Part shown: in pieces, positions 52,594 through 64,000 of the stretch | Layout: each line of letters begins with the position of its first letter | Position numbering within the stretch: position 1 is the first letter of the stretch | Assembly: GCF_905475345.1 (NCBI RefSeq) | Contig: NC_066586.1 | Location: forward strand, 7,685,400-7,749,399 | Length of the DNA stretch: 64,000 nucleotides | Direction of reading: 5' to 3' | From: Vespula vulgaris | Lineage: Eukaryota; Arthropoda; Insecta; Hymenoptera; Vespidae | The notes under the pieces: model-generated | What the model was told of the DNA's origin: nothing | Databases searched by the model: none | The model's input: only the letters and a program-made list of their open reading frames with translations | Translations under genes and position numbers: made by a program

Positions 52594-55583
52594 TCATCCC
52601 GGTGGTGTCTTTTTCTGCTTGCTGAGCTCCAGGAGAACAGGATAATGCAAATCGGCTGAATATTCCTGGCTCTGATCCAAGAGTTCCAGATGTCTCGACC
52701 AGACCTCGCTGTCGTATCGTTCGGTCTGCCTGGCTATGAAACTACGTTTGATCGCGGCTTCGGCGAATTTCTGAAACGTCGTTCCACGTCTAGGTGCTAT
52801 CACCAGGGCCACACCGTCGTCAGCAAGCCAACCATAAATCGTTTCGACCAGGTCAAGCCTGGCATCGTCGAAGAAAAGACAATCTGCGCAGAGGATCACG
52901 TCGTAGGATCTTTTCTTGCTTGGTAGGTCATCCTCCTGCTCGATGATGCGTGTCTGATAAAAATGGATCAAAGAAAAAAAAGAAAAAATCCCCAAAATAT
53001 ATACGAAAATTTCGAAAAACTCGATAAACGATAGGAACATTACGTGCTATCGAATTTTGTCGATATTCGTACGATCAAACGAATATCGGAGTATAAAAGA
53101 GATGATTCTTTGAAAGAACGTTTGAGTATCTGCATAAATTTAAAACCATTCAATGAAAATGCTAGACCTTTCCAATCGAATTTATGTAATATTGACGAAA
53201 CATTTATGAGCGAACGGGGTAGACGTTAACTTGTATATCCGAAATTTGATAGTCTAGTGAGAGCAGACTAGATGGTAAACTTTGAGATTTCTCCGAGGAA
53301 ATATCCAAGATAAAAAGAAATAAATAAATGAACAAAGAGTATTTGTTATTGTCATCTCAAACATACAACTTGCACGGATATTAAAAAGCTATTAATTATT
53401 CTATTCTTATGAGGTCAATGTGTAATTTTGTTAAAAACGTATTTTTAAAATTAATAAAAAAAGAGACAGAGAAAAAAGAAAAAAGAATACTAAAACGAAG
53501 ACGTAGAACGAAAAAGCCGTCGATTTACTGAATCGAGTCGATACTCGACATTGGCACGAATGTATTCTTTAAAAAAAAAAATAAAAAATAAAAAAAAAAG
53601 AAAAAAGAAAAGAGGCAAAACGTTAAGTACAACCGGAAATATGAGGAGAGAGAGCTCGGTACGATCTACACAGGAAGTCGAACTAAAGTCTAGCCGGAAA
53701 CATTGGAATGGTGCATCATCCATATAGCTATTCACGCGCGTTCCGTCTGGTCTGTGATAGAGAAAACGACCCGGAAGTTCTGTACAAGATTTAGTATCCA
53801 CGAATGAACCAAACTTATAAAAGCTTCGTAAGCCATCGATTCGTATAATAGAACAAACATCGCTCGACTTACTCGTTAACAGAATAATGTTAGTATTAAT
53901 TCGAACGATAAATGTGTATTTACACGAAACAAATTGACCGTGTTATTATTAACTAAAATATAATCGCTAAATAAATTCACAAAATGCAAATGCAAATAAA
54001 AAGAATTATTAAAATTCTACCAAACGAATACAAATCAGTCTTATTAAAGATATCGTATAAATTAATTGTAAATTTCGTGTATATATGTATATATATATTT
54101 GTGAATGTAAGAAAATTTATACGATTCTTTGGCAATTTAATAATATATGATATATATATTTCTATTTTTATTTTTACTATAAAATTTCCTTGTTTCGTTC
54201 CTCGGAGCTCTTCGTTATTTTTTCATCGAACGAGGCACGATGTTCGAAATGATTCATCGAACGTGACGGGGAATGCATTACGTCGAGTCTTATACGAAAT
54301 TGGTATGCGCATTGTCGAAGACAAGGGTGCACTTGACATTGTCGATGCCGATCACATTAACATCGGTCAGAATGGCACACGACGAATCGCGTTATTCGGC
54401 CACGAGGGCATCGACCATGCGTTTCGAAATTTGTCTGCTCTCTAACACTATGATTCGTGTTGGAACGATTACCATGAATGTTCGATTAAAAGTCAACAAA
54501 GGATTAATTCAAAATTATTAAAAAAATAAAAATATAGAAATGCATGTGATTAGAAAACAGAAAAGATCATCGTTTAAAAATTATACAAAATATATAATAA
54601 TATATAATAATACGTAAAATAAATAAATATATAATAACAGATAGGATAAGAAGATAAACGAAGTATCGTTTAGAAACAATATGAATAAATACGTAATAAA
54701 ACAGCATGCAAAGTTACAGAAAATAAAAAAATCAATATAAGTATATCGTTATCGATACGATATCGTGATTGACTTTATGATCGACTTTACGATCGACATA
54801 TATCACACAGTCGGTCTTACTAATGTGAGAGAAATCGATTCAATCGAGATCAATAAAACTAAACGTATCGATCATCGTAAAATTTTACGTAGTTCGATCG
54901 GAATGATCTCGAAAATTCGTAGCACTCTTTCGAGAGAAGATAATCACCTTTCGATTGCAATTGTTTGCAGCAGCTTGCCTAAGGGCTCGTGCAGCCCTAG
55001 CCCATTGAAGAACCCCACATTCGACGAAATCGGCCATGTCGTTCCTGAGGACGATGCAGCGAACGTTATCAACGCTGGTAACGTTGCCGTCGGTAAGCGT
55101 GACCGCACTCGGATTGCAGTATTTTGCAACGAGGACACCAGCGAGACAACTCATCCCACCACCAAGCTCGAGAACGCTTCTGTTTCGACAAATATCACGA
55201 TTCTTTAGTAGATAGTAAGCGAGACACTCCTCGGATGGCCAAACGCAAACATTCCCAGTATTATTGAATCCAATCAGTTCGTTCGCAGTAAAATTCTTGT
55301 TTATCCTTCGTATCTGAACTTCAAAGAGTTCGTTCTCCAACATGGCGGAATACTCGTACCAACAAGAGTCAGAATCGGTCACAGTATTCTCCAACAGTAT
55401 CGGCTTGAGCAAGCCAAAACTAGTAAAACGTCGTACGGAAATCTCTTCGTCTGATTCTGTTTGATAATCCGAAGATCCTGTTAAAGCCTTTGCTAAGATA
55501 CGCCATCTTCTTTGAGCTGTATTTGACTTATTATTCCTTCTGGTAATCGTCGAATCTCGATGGGATAATAATTCTTCCGACAT
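52594..55583 (-). CDS. CAMKMT: Calmodulin-lysine N-methyltransferase
   Basis: SAM-dependent enzyme that trimethylates calmodulin on lysine 115; class I (seven-beta-strand) fold, METTL21/FAM86 group. Two minus-strand coding exons, 55583-54948 and 52953-52594, join in phase 0 and give 331 residues (human 323). The start chosen is MSEELLSHRD; the frame is open further upstream but only with a non-ATG start. Diagnostic blocks: RRWRILAKAL (about 25-34), SVRRFTSFGL, FNNTGNVCVWPSEE (about 106-119), SAM motif I VLELGGGMSCLAG (137-149), LTDGN (163-167), DVILCADCLFFDD (about 230-242), VIAPRRG and LHYPVLLELS near the end. The intron of 1994 bases holds a decayed copy of the first exon's catalytic part. 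After the TGA at 52596-52594 the frame stays open for 20 more, mostly acidic, codons to a second TGA. The CpG-rich 55850-56030 is the likely promoter. Confidence 0.95.
53640..53830 (-). other. Unidentified GC-richer open stretch in the CAMKMT intron
   Basis: The minus strand is open from about 53826, reading FGSFVDTKSCTELPGRF and onward through a cysteine-containing region, before running into A-rich low complexity. Base composition is unlike the surrounding intron. I do not recognise the protein. FGSFVD resembles the integrin-beta FGSFVDK block, but nothing else matches, so I make no assignment. Confidence 0.2.
54270..54520 (-). pseudogene. Degenerate duplicate of the CAMKMT catalytic exon
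   Basis: On the minus strand one frame reads RIIVLESRQ...MVDALVAE, a stop, then CAILTDVNVIGIDNVKCTLV, then NFV and more stops. It aligns with the real exon: SVLELGGG...AGVLVAK, then AVTLTDGNVTSVDNVRCIVL, then DFV. Nucleotide similarity is also visible around CTGACCGATGTTAATGTG. It lies 727 bases downstream of the true LTD codons, inside the CAMKMT intron, in the same orientation. The three in-frame TAA codons and the lost GGG of SAM motif I show that it is not functional. Confidence 0.75.
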
Positions 55584-55849
55584 TCTGTTACTTCTTTGAT
55601 TTATAAAAAATATCGCATTACAGATTCTTTTCAATGATTGGACATCGAAGTACTTTCCAATCACTCCTTTAGCTACGTCGATCGAACGATCCAATCGTTT
55701 TTTAACTAAAGTTTCGTCCTCGATAGGATGAACAAGCACTCGATAACAAAATCATCATACCTCCGATCGAAGATATAATTTTTTTTTACAAATGAATGGA
55801 CTCGTTTACAGGAACGAGTAGCACGCGTTCTTGACGCACGAGGATGAAT

Positions 55850-56030
55850 TTCCCGCGTGAACGAGAAGAGGGTAGTTAGAGGGTTGATCGTAGAGTAAGC
55901 ACACGGGTAAGGACGAGAATGGACGAAGGGACGGGGCAAGACTAAAAGCACGAAGCCAAGTTCTAACTCGCGCCACGCGGATGGCAAGCGTTCTCCACGC
56001 CGCAAATCGGCGCTTGCGCGTCTCTCTTCA
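55850..56030 (-). promoter_or_regulatory. Probable CAMKMT promoter region
   Basis: A CpG- and GC-richer patch (CGCGCCACGCGG, CGCCGCAAATCGGCGC, TTGCGCG) lies 270-450 bases upstream of the CAMKMT ATG. No TATA box is evident. Promoter function is inferred from position and composition. Confidence 0.35.
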
Positions 56031-56098
56031 TTCTATCTTGCTCACTCTTACGAGCTCTCGTATACTCTGTCTCTCTCGCACTACCACGACCCTATTCT

Positions 56099-56105
56099 TC
56101 ACTCA

Positions 56106-56177
<72 letters not shown>

Positions 56178-56293
56178 TTATATCTTCTCTTCGTGGGCTG
56201 AAACTGTCACTTTGTTTCTCGTTTCACACTCTTCCTTTTTTGTCTCTTTTTCTCATTTTTTTTTCTCTCTTTCTTCCTCCCTCTTCCTCTCAC

Positions 56294-56327
<34 letters not shown>

Positions 56328-56329
56328 CC
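56099..56329. repeat. (CT)n arrays upstream of CAMKMT
   Basis: Two CT-dinucleotide arrays (about 56108-56176 and 56296-56329) joined by pyrimidine-rich sequence, immediately upstream of the CAMKMT promoter area. Confidence 0.9.
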
Positions 56330-58228
56330 CGTAATTTTTCTTCATTCTTTTTCTTTGTCTTCCATCTCTTTCTTTTCCCTAAATTTATGCAAAAATTCAC
56401 ACCTAGAAGCTCCTGAATCCTAGTTAAAATGCGAGATAATTGCTTATTAAAAGTTTGATAAACTCACGAATAATTCGTTTTATTATCTCAAGTGTTAATG
56501 TCCTACTCGATGGATAATTCGTTAACAGTTAGACAAACTTTTCTTTCTCTTTTTCTCTCTTTTTTCTTTACCGATGAAAAGTTTAGACAAAAACGTTTTG
56601 TATTTCGTGTAAAGTTTCGAAAATTAGGCTGATCGATAACTCGTTCCTACTTTGTTATACTTCTTTGAGATACACGATTTTATACACACAGACGAATGTC
56701 ATAAGAACTCATTGATGAATGATTACTCCTACTTCGATGTGACAGACATATTTGGTAAATCCTGTGGCAGAAAAGTAAAGTTGGAAGTCGAAGAATTATA
56801 TGCGAAGTGAGAAATATCTTCCGAAGTAAATCTTCTGATGTCCCTTTAAATTCCAACGGATTTTCTGAGTTCTGAAAAAATTCCTTATTTATCGCATTCT
56901 CCTCGTGAACTTTTCTCGTTGAATCCGTGAAAAACTTTCCGACGAAATTCGATCGAAAAAAATAAAAAACGAATAGTAACGTAAAATAAAATAAAATAAA
57001 ATAAGAAAAGAAAAGAAAAAGAAGGGAAACAAAAAGAAAGAAATAAAGAAAGAAAGAAAAAAGAACAAAACACCACGAAAGTCAATTTCCTCGTTACTTT
57101 TCACGACAGTAGGTGTCAAGAGAACATGCTTTTGAAAAAGAGCAAAGAGTAATATTGTTCGTTTACCAATGTCTCTAGCAGTCGTGTCACGCGTCTGCTT
57201 TTACCACTGGCACTGAAAATCTAAGCCGCGTAGCTCGAATATCGTGCCAGCCGTGTTCGTGGACATTAAACTGTCGCCGAAGCAACGTTTAAATCTTGGC
57301 CAAAGTCTTCGATAAAACGTGCCGGCGACCTGAAATTAATACGTTGCCTCGAGCGAACTTGTCGAGAGAGTAGGTACGCGTCTAATAATTAGTAGAACTT
57401 TACTTGGTAGGATATCAACCCTCTATAACTTAATATAACTTTGAAGTCACATACACACAAAGAGATAGGCATGCACATTTGTATTTTTGATATCTTATTT
57501 ATTGTTTCCGCGAGGAAGATTAATTATTAATTAATATCCAAGAATTAACGTTTATTTTTTTTAGGACACGAAACAAAAAAAAATTGAATTAGAAAGAAGG
57601 TAAATTATTATTATTCGCGATGTTTGAATTTTCTTTTGTTTTATCTATACTTGCATAACATAGAAAAGACGAAGAATAACATAGAACTTTATTATGAATT
57701 CATTCGGTATCTTATTATGATAATAATTATTATTATACTTCCCACCCTCTTCTTTCATATTACTTAACACGTTTTACGTTTCGTTTTCACTCTCCAAGTT
57801 AATTTTCTAATCGGCAAATGTACAATTTCGTCGTACGCATAATAAACCAAACCATCACAGCAATACTCTATCTCAAAACTTATACCTGCTCTCACCGGAA
57901 ATCATATTACGCTAATCGATAATCTCATCTTCTACTTCTTCATTTTCCATTCTCGTCCCTCCGTTTATCTCCCCGAAGCGATGAATCGTATTTTGACGTT
58001 GATTCAATTTTTTTTCAACGATCGATACTCATCTCTCTTTATTTTTCATAAAAATTTATTTTCTTCTAGATATATCTTCGTAATGTCGTTAGTTTTTTTT
58101 TTCTCTTTATTTTATACGCCTATGTATCGTCGTTTCAGAAATTGTTTAAGTCGATATAGAATTTCATATATATGTATAATATGCACGTGCCGTAACGTTT
58201 CCGTTAATTCGATTTCCTCTTTTGACGT

Positions 58229-58249
58229 GTATATACATACATACATACA

Positions 58250-58285
<36 letters not shown>

Positions 58286-58355
58286 CATATATATATATAC
58301 ATACATACATACATACATACATACGTACATACGTACATACGTATATACATACGTA
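58229..58355. repeat. (CATA)n microsatellite
   Basis: Long CATA array with an (AT)n interruption and CGTA variants at its right end. Open frames on both strands here are translations of the repeat. Confidence 0.95.
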
Positions 58356-60474
58356 CGTACGTCCAATAGCTTTTCCATATTTCTCACTGCAAATCCATAG
58401 TTTCACGATTCTGTTCACGTTGTATACACGCTATAGATGATTCGAATTAAAACTCGAACATTTATAAAAGAAAAAAAGAAAGAAGGAGAAAGAGAGATAA
58501 AGCTTGATCCTAAAGGATTATTTATAGACGTTAGTATGAAATTCACAAAGAATTCACGTTGTTTTATATAACAGTTTTTCAATTTAATCACTGATGATTG
58601 CTCGTTAAAGGTTACAAACGAAAGAAAGACGAAGTTGAAACGAACGGAACGAATAGGCCGATTCGAAAATCGTCGTTCATCTCGTTCGTGGCGTAGTAAC
58701 TTTGACGATTAATCGCTACGTGATCGGAAAATGTAGGGAGCAATGAGTAAATACTGATGACGAAGCGGAATGTGCATTTACGTGCAGACGAGAAACGCTG
58801 GTTCCATGTTTAATCGGAGAACGAAGAGAGAAATGTTCCAACGGAATCGAAACTATTTGTAAAATTACGACGACAATGTTACCGGAAGTTTGGAGAATTT
58901 GTTTAACGTTCTTATTTATCGTTATGCATTCGATTGATAAATTTTTATCATATTTTAACTGATCAATTTATTTTTGAAATTATGAATCTATAAATATTGG
59001 TTTGATTCATATATAATTATCGTTATAATAATAATTATAATAATAATAATTATAATAATGATAATAATAATAATAATATGTGTCACTTATTTATGAATCA
59101 ATCCAATAAATATTTGCATTTCTCTTCTTTTCTTTGACAGTTTACTATCCTTGAAACCAATAGACATGAACAATTATTTGCAGAGATACTGCATGGAGAT
59201 GCACACGTAAGACTGACAATGCAGTTCGATAACCGACTTCTATTACGGTTACGAACGTAAGCGATAAGACTTGCCGAGAAACTAGTGCAATGAAATCCAA
59301 TTTCTTTGGATGCGTATCATTCGATAATTATACAACTTTCACGTATGTAAGCTTTCGTGCCTCTTAAATGCGGTCGAACAAAAATCAGAACATGGTCTTA
59401 CAATTACACGGAAATTTCAATGAATTCGAACACGAACACGTTTGCGATTATTAATTTGTTATTTCGATTAATCATTCGTTTTTTCATAATAATTTGCATC
59501 TCCAATTTTTTCAATTCAAATTATTATCATTTTATTCGTTCTCTGATATTGAAATATAATTATATATAAAATCCAAAAAGGAAAATAAATTGAATAAAAA
59601 CTAGTTCGCTTAAAAAAGAAAAAAAAGAAGGACAGAAAAAACCAGAAAAGAAAAAACGAAAAAACAAGACCGTAAAGAAGAAAAACAAGTCGTGCTTTTA
59701 CTACACCGTACCTATGATACATAGAGAAACTTCTGTAGTTTCATTGCACTATCGCAAGTGTTGGGTTTCTAGTTCCATTAACGATTTATCGACTGACAGA
59801 TGCGTCAAAATACCACCGACCCTCTTCTCTTCGTACTTGACCCACGTCGAAGCTTATGTCATATTTACGCATCTCCCGAATGAAATTCTAATCCTTTTCC
59901 CATCATATGAGAAGGTCAAACGACGTCACTTAAATTTCTATTTTATTCGTCGTATTTTATTACCAATAAAAATAATAAATAATAAATTTCATTTCAGAGA
60001 TGCTAAGTTATATCACGTGATTTTAAAAAAGATTTATAGTAATCGTCGTGTTCGTATCAACGACGTTCAATGTATATATTACAAGCAATAAAAAAAAAAA
60101 AACCATAATTTTTTGAAAGTATGAATTTCTTATTATATTTGATTCTGGAAATAAAAAACGAATTCGTTTTCATCGCTAGTGGAAAAGACGAAATCGAAAT
60201 TGTAAAGAAAGAAAGGAGAAACAAGAAAAGAGAATCGTAGTGACGTAAAGATATTTAAGTGATGCTTATGCAAGCTTCGACAGCCTGTGGGTTTCTACAT
60301 ATATGTGTTTCGTATTGTTTGACACAAATAGAATCTAATGTCGGCAGCACACGCAGTTTCATTCAACCGTGAAACCGATGGGCTTTGCTCGACCGCGACA
60401 AATATAGTACTCGTTAGGACATGATAGAACGTGCATTTATCATGGAAATGACATGCATTTTCAAAAGTCTTCTT

Positions 60475-60800
60475 TATTAAATAATTATATATTCGTTTGT
60501 TTTTATTTTTAATTAAATAAAATCATTTACGAAATAAAATTAGGATCATTTAAATTTCTCGATGACAATATTTATGTTTTACACGCGAATATTAAATAAT
60601 TCAAGATTTATTTTTATTAGATCAAATCATTCGTTTAAATCTTCTATAAAAATTTGATTAGAGTCATTTAAATTTGTCAATAAGACATTCGTGTCTTATG
60701 CAGGAATATTAGATAATTGCATATTCATTTTTATTAGATAAAAACATTTCGTTTGTTTTTCCATATAATTCGATTAGAACCATTTAAATTTGTGTGTTAT
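60475..60800. repeat. Minisatellite of about 118 bases, three partial copies
   Basis: The block ATTAG(G/A)(A/G)(T/C)CATTTAAATTT begins at 60539, 60657 and 60773, periods 118 and 116. Between them GAATATTA(A/G)ATAATT and TTTTTATTAGAT...CATTTCGTTT-like blocks repeat in the same order. Copies have diverged. Confidence 0.8.
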
Positions 60801-63800
60801 TCAGTACGTGTGCTAAACCTATATCGTTTATATATAAATGAGTAAAAATCAAAATGTTTTTTTATTTTTAATTCGTAAATTTTTTCGTGTACTTCCGTTA
60901 GAACGGCTTGCATTTCGTCAGCATCTTCAAAATACAGTGAAGCGTACATACGTCGTTCGCGTCTCGATGCTTCATTTTCGAGGGAACAGTCGCTCGTTTA
61001 AAGCGTGGAATAACAAGTTCGAAAGATTCAACTCATACAACTGGCCTTTCCTTCTGAAGAAGACGTAAACATTTCTCCACTGGCGTTCCACGTCTCCGAA
61101 CATGTTAGCTGGACCAACGAATCATTTCCTATTGGGTTTGCTACCGTCGTTTCTTCTTCTCTCTTCTTCTTCGACATTCGTAGTTAGCTTCCGAAATAGC
61201 GACGACGTTCTGCTTAGATAACATCGAATATCTGCATCTGTTGTATCTTCTTAATAAACCAAAATATATCATAACGAATTGAAACGTTTTTGAATGAATT
61301 AATTATATAATTAATAAATATATTTTCTGTTCGACCGTTCTTAAAAATCCGTATAAAAATATTTACTTATTTTAATTTATATTTGCTTTTACTCTGTCTC
61401 AAGTTTTTCATTACATCCTTTATGATTTTATACGTCATAGAAAATCAAACATTTAATTAATATATTTAGTATATATATATATATATTTTTTTTTAATTGT
61501 CATTCTTAAACGATGAGACTTGTAAAAATAAGTTTTATTCTTATCGATGTATGTATTATATATTTATTTTCATTCGGTGTCAATTTTTTCAATTTTTGTA
61601 TTAATTCTTTTCTCTTTTCTTTTCTTCTTACATTTGCTTCAAATAATTTGTACAGTATTTATACGACACTGGGTCCTTTGAAAAGTAGTTTTTATTAGTA
61701 TTTCTAAAGAAAATTCAAAGTGAAATTTTCTTTTAAAGTCATTTAAGATAGACTGTATAATCTGATCAATTGAAAATCAATTGCTTCTTGATGGAACTTG
61801 ACAATTTTCGCATATATTTTAACGAAGCATCTCTAAGATTGTATCAAAGTGATAAAGAACAAGGAGGCATTGTGTCAAGAGAACCTTGAAAGTGCTGGCA
61901 CCGGATTGCGTTTACCGATTGCGTCGAAGGTACTCTCGCCAAAGTCTTTGCCACCAAGGAAACTTTGCATAATCGGAAAACAGAAGTTCTTCCTCTTCTC
62001 AACGAATCCACAATTTTTGTTCCAAATATAAATGTTCCAATGACAAATTTAACAAACGATTAATCTCTCTTGAAGTAAAAATAAGAAAACAAGAAAAAGG
62101 TATATCGTTAAAAATAAAAAAAGTTAATTAAAGATCGTATTCGAAAGTGGACAAAAAGCAAATATATTATTGTTGTTTATCGTTTCTTTCGTTATATCGT
62201 AGCCTAAGCCTATAAGATCATCGCGGACAAATGTGTGCAAATTAAAAAAAAAAAAAGAAAAAGGAGATAGAAGCAGGAGGAAGGTGCTTCGACCAATTCG
62301 TGATGTAACCACTCTGCCAAAAGCAGCAGTGCGGTGCGCGTCAGTCAAAAAGGCCGCATTTCTCCGCATCCACGAGACTGAGTCGGCAAAAGCAGTTCTT
62401 TGAATGGTCCAAACGAAGAGATAAACAGAGAGTGATAGAGAGAAAGAGAGACACAGCAGAAACAGAGAAATAGAAACAGAGAGACAAAGATACAAGAAAA
62501 TATAGAAGAAAAGATAAGGATTTAGTTTTCCTCTCTTTCTCTCTTTCTCTCTTTCTCTCTCCATTTCTATCTATTCATCTATCTATCTATCTCTGTTCTT
62601 TGTTATAACACAACGATACTGCGGTCTTTCTGGCAAAGTGTCCCGACGCATTGCGTCTAAGTCCTCGCATGAAACTGGCCAAGCCTTAAAGCCATGACGT
62701 TGTCCGTGAAGACGAAGACGGCAAATACGAAGTAAAGGCTCCTTTTAGCACTTGGCTGATACATGTCGTGTCGTATTGCTTTTGTGGTAAGTGGAAACCC
62801 TCGCAAATACACACATATACTATGCTTAGGAATAACAAAATATACGCGATAAAAAATATGAGAGGAATTTGGTAATAATTCATAAATATCGATCGCTAAA
62901 CGGTCCAGATTTGTTCAGATAAAAGAAGAAACCCATTATGAAATTCTTTTCTCACGTCTATGTACTATCAATGTTTCTAACGTTATTATATTTTCCATAA
63001 ATTCTAAAAAAGAAATCAAAGCAACACCAAGAAAATACAATATGTAAGCTTCTACGAAAAATAAAAGGGATGAGTGTATACACAGTAATGAAAACGCAGC
63101 CGTTCCGCATCCAGGAAACGGATTAAAGTAGGATTAAAGATGAATACGATCCTGCTCGCGAAATCGAAGCGGGGATTTAAACGCGAGTGGAAAAGTACGA
63201 GACGGAGTTCAACCAGCGTGTAATAAATTTTTTAATTGATTTTGTTCAACTGTGTTTGTTGCTATCGGTTTTATCGTGTCAATGTTTAAATTCGATTTTT
63301 CACGCGTTAAAAATATGCATTTCAATTTAAATATATCGTATCTCGAAAAAAGGACAATTATTTTATAATAACGTTGATAATGTTAGTTTTGTTAACGTTT
63401 TATTCTGTTCGAGAAAAAGAAAATCAGTTTTTCTGTAAAAGATATTTATTATTTTACGTCATAACAAGTCAAATATTTATATTTAATTAACGGAACTCCG
63501 TCGGACTCGTAAAATGACGTTTTTCTCTTTCTTTCTTTGTTCTTTCCAATATTCAGTTTTATCTTGTTTTTTTGTCGGTTTTTTTTAGTACATAGTTTGT
63601 ATTAATCTTTTTCTTTTTTATGTCTTATTTAATGTCACAAATTAAATATTTAAATACGATATTTTATCGGATACATTAAACATGTAAATATCTTAATCGA
63701 TGTATCGTTCTAACGGTGTTAAGAAAAGATTTATAAAATAAATGTAAAATGTGGCTGGACAATAGTAGGACGGATGGAACGGTGCCATCCAGTTCCAAAG

Positions 63801-64000
63801 TTGTCAAGGGCCGGCAGTTTGCCCTGCGGGAAAATTAATCGGCAGGACTGGATTCCGAAATCCAGAACAGTCTGATCGATGAGTGGACTCGAGACAAAGA
63901 GTCTTGTTAACAAGAGATACTAGCGTCTCGACGAACCGGAACATGAATTGTCCGTGAATGATGACTTCTACGTGTATTAGTAAATGAGCAACATTTTCAA

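Larger units (their letters stand above)
56031..64000. other. Right-end region without recognised genes
   Basis: Mostly AT-rich with polypurine/polypyrimidine arrays. Open frames at 57981-58400, 59714-60091, 62124-62564 and others are low complexity or lack known domains. GC-richer patches at 57160-57380, 62270-62400, 62630-62760 and 63750-63920 may be regulatory or exon fragments that I cannot identify. Confidence 0.4.

Noticed and set aside
52180..52659. 159-residue plus-strand open frame
   Set aside because: It overlaps the CAMKMT last exon and 3' flank on the opposite strand and has no recognisable domain.
53490..53801. Integrin beta exon from FGSFVD
   Set aside because: Only six residues agree; the downstream cysteine spacing and DAPEGG block of integrins are missing.
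55584..55739. N-terminal extension of CAMKMT by 52 residues
   Set aside because: The frame is open but starts at GTG; the first ATG in frame gives MSEELL, in line with the family length.
58112..58440. Open frames on both strands rich in Tyr, Ile, His, Thr and Cys
   Set aside because: These are translations of the (CATA)n array.

Overview
The window looks like nuclear DNA of an insect, most likely a hymenopteran. It is strongly AT-rich and full of (AT)n, (GA)n/(CT)n, (CA)n and (GTAT)n microsatellites. CpG is not obviously depleted, and the genes have short exons with standard GT-AG introns. Five protein-coding genes are recognised from spliced reading frames whose exon phases all fit; no tRNA, rRNA, CRISPR or bacterial-type feature was found. 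The order assignment is inference; the gene identifications rest on whole-protein similarity to well-known families.

Layout. (1) 1-6457: no exon recognised; probably an intron of, or sequence upstream of, the first gene. (2) 6458-12137 (+): 16 exons of a receptor guanylate cyclase orthologous to Drosophila Gyc76C. The signal peptide and the first part of the ligand-binding domain lie beyond the left edge. (3) 13399-14267 (-): NDUFA6, a complex I LYR subunit, with a perfect NRF-1-type palindrome upstream. (4) 15351-17200 (-): protein-L-isoaspartate O-methyltransferase. (5) 20265-22616 (+): a Tret1-like sugar transporter. (6) 23529-25956 (-): WBP4/FBP21, a spliceosomal zinc-finger and WW protein whose ATG is apparently split by an intron. 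(7) about 26-52.6 kb: a gene-poor stretch with microsatellites, a decayed pogo/Tigger-like transposase tail and local tandem duplications. (8) 52594-55583 (-): calmodulin-lysine N-methyltransferase (CAMKMT). Its intron holds a decayed copy of its own catalytic exon, and its annotated stop is followed in frame by a 20-codon acidic extension. (9) 55.6-64 kb: the CAMKMT promoter area, then repeats and no recognised gene.

The genes are unrelated housekeeping or signalling genes, not a cluster of linked function. Gyc76C/NDUFA6 and the transporter/WBP4 are tail-to-tail pairs; PIMT and NDUFA6 are head-to-tail. The most notable signals are in CAMKMT (possible stop readthrough and the exon relic), the NRF-1 palindrome near NDUFA6, and the cytoplasmic tail of the guanylate cyclase. 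I found no convincing wholly new system.
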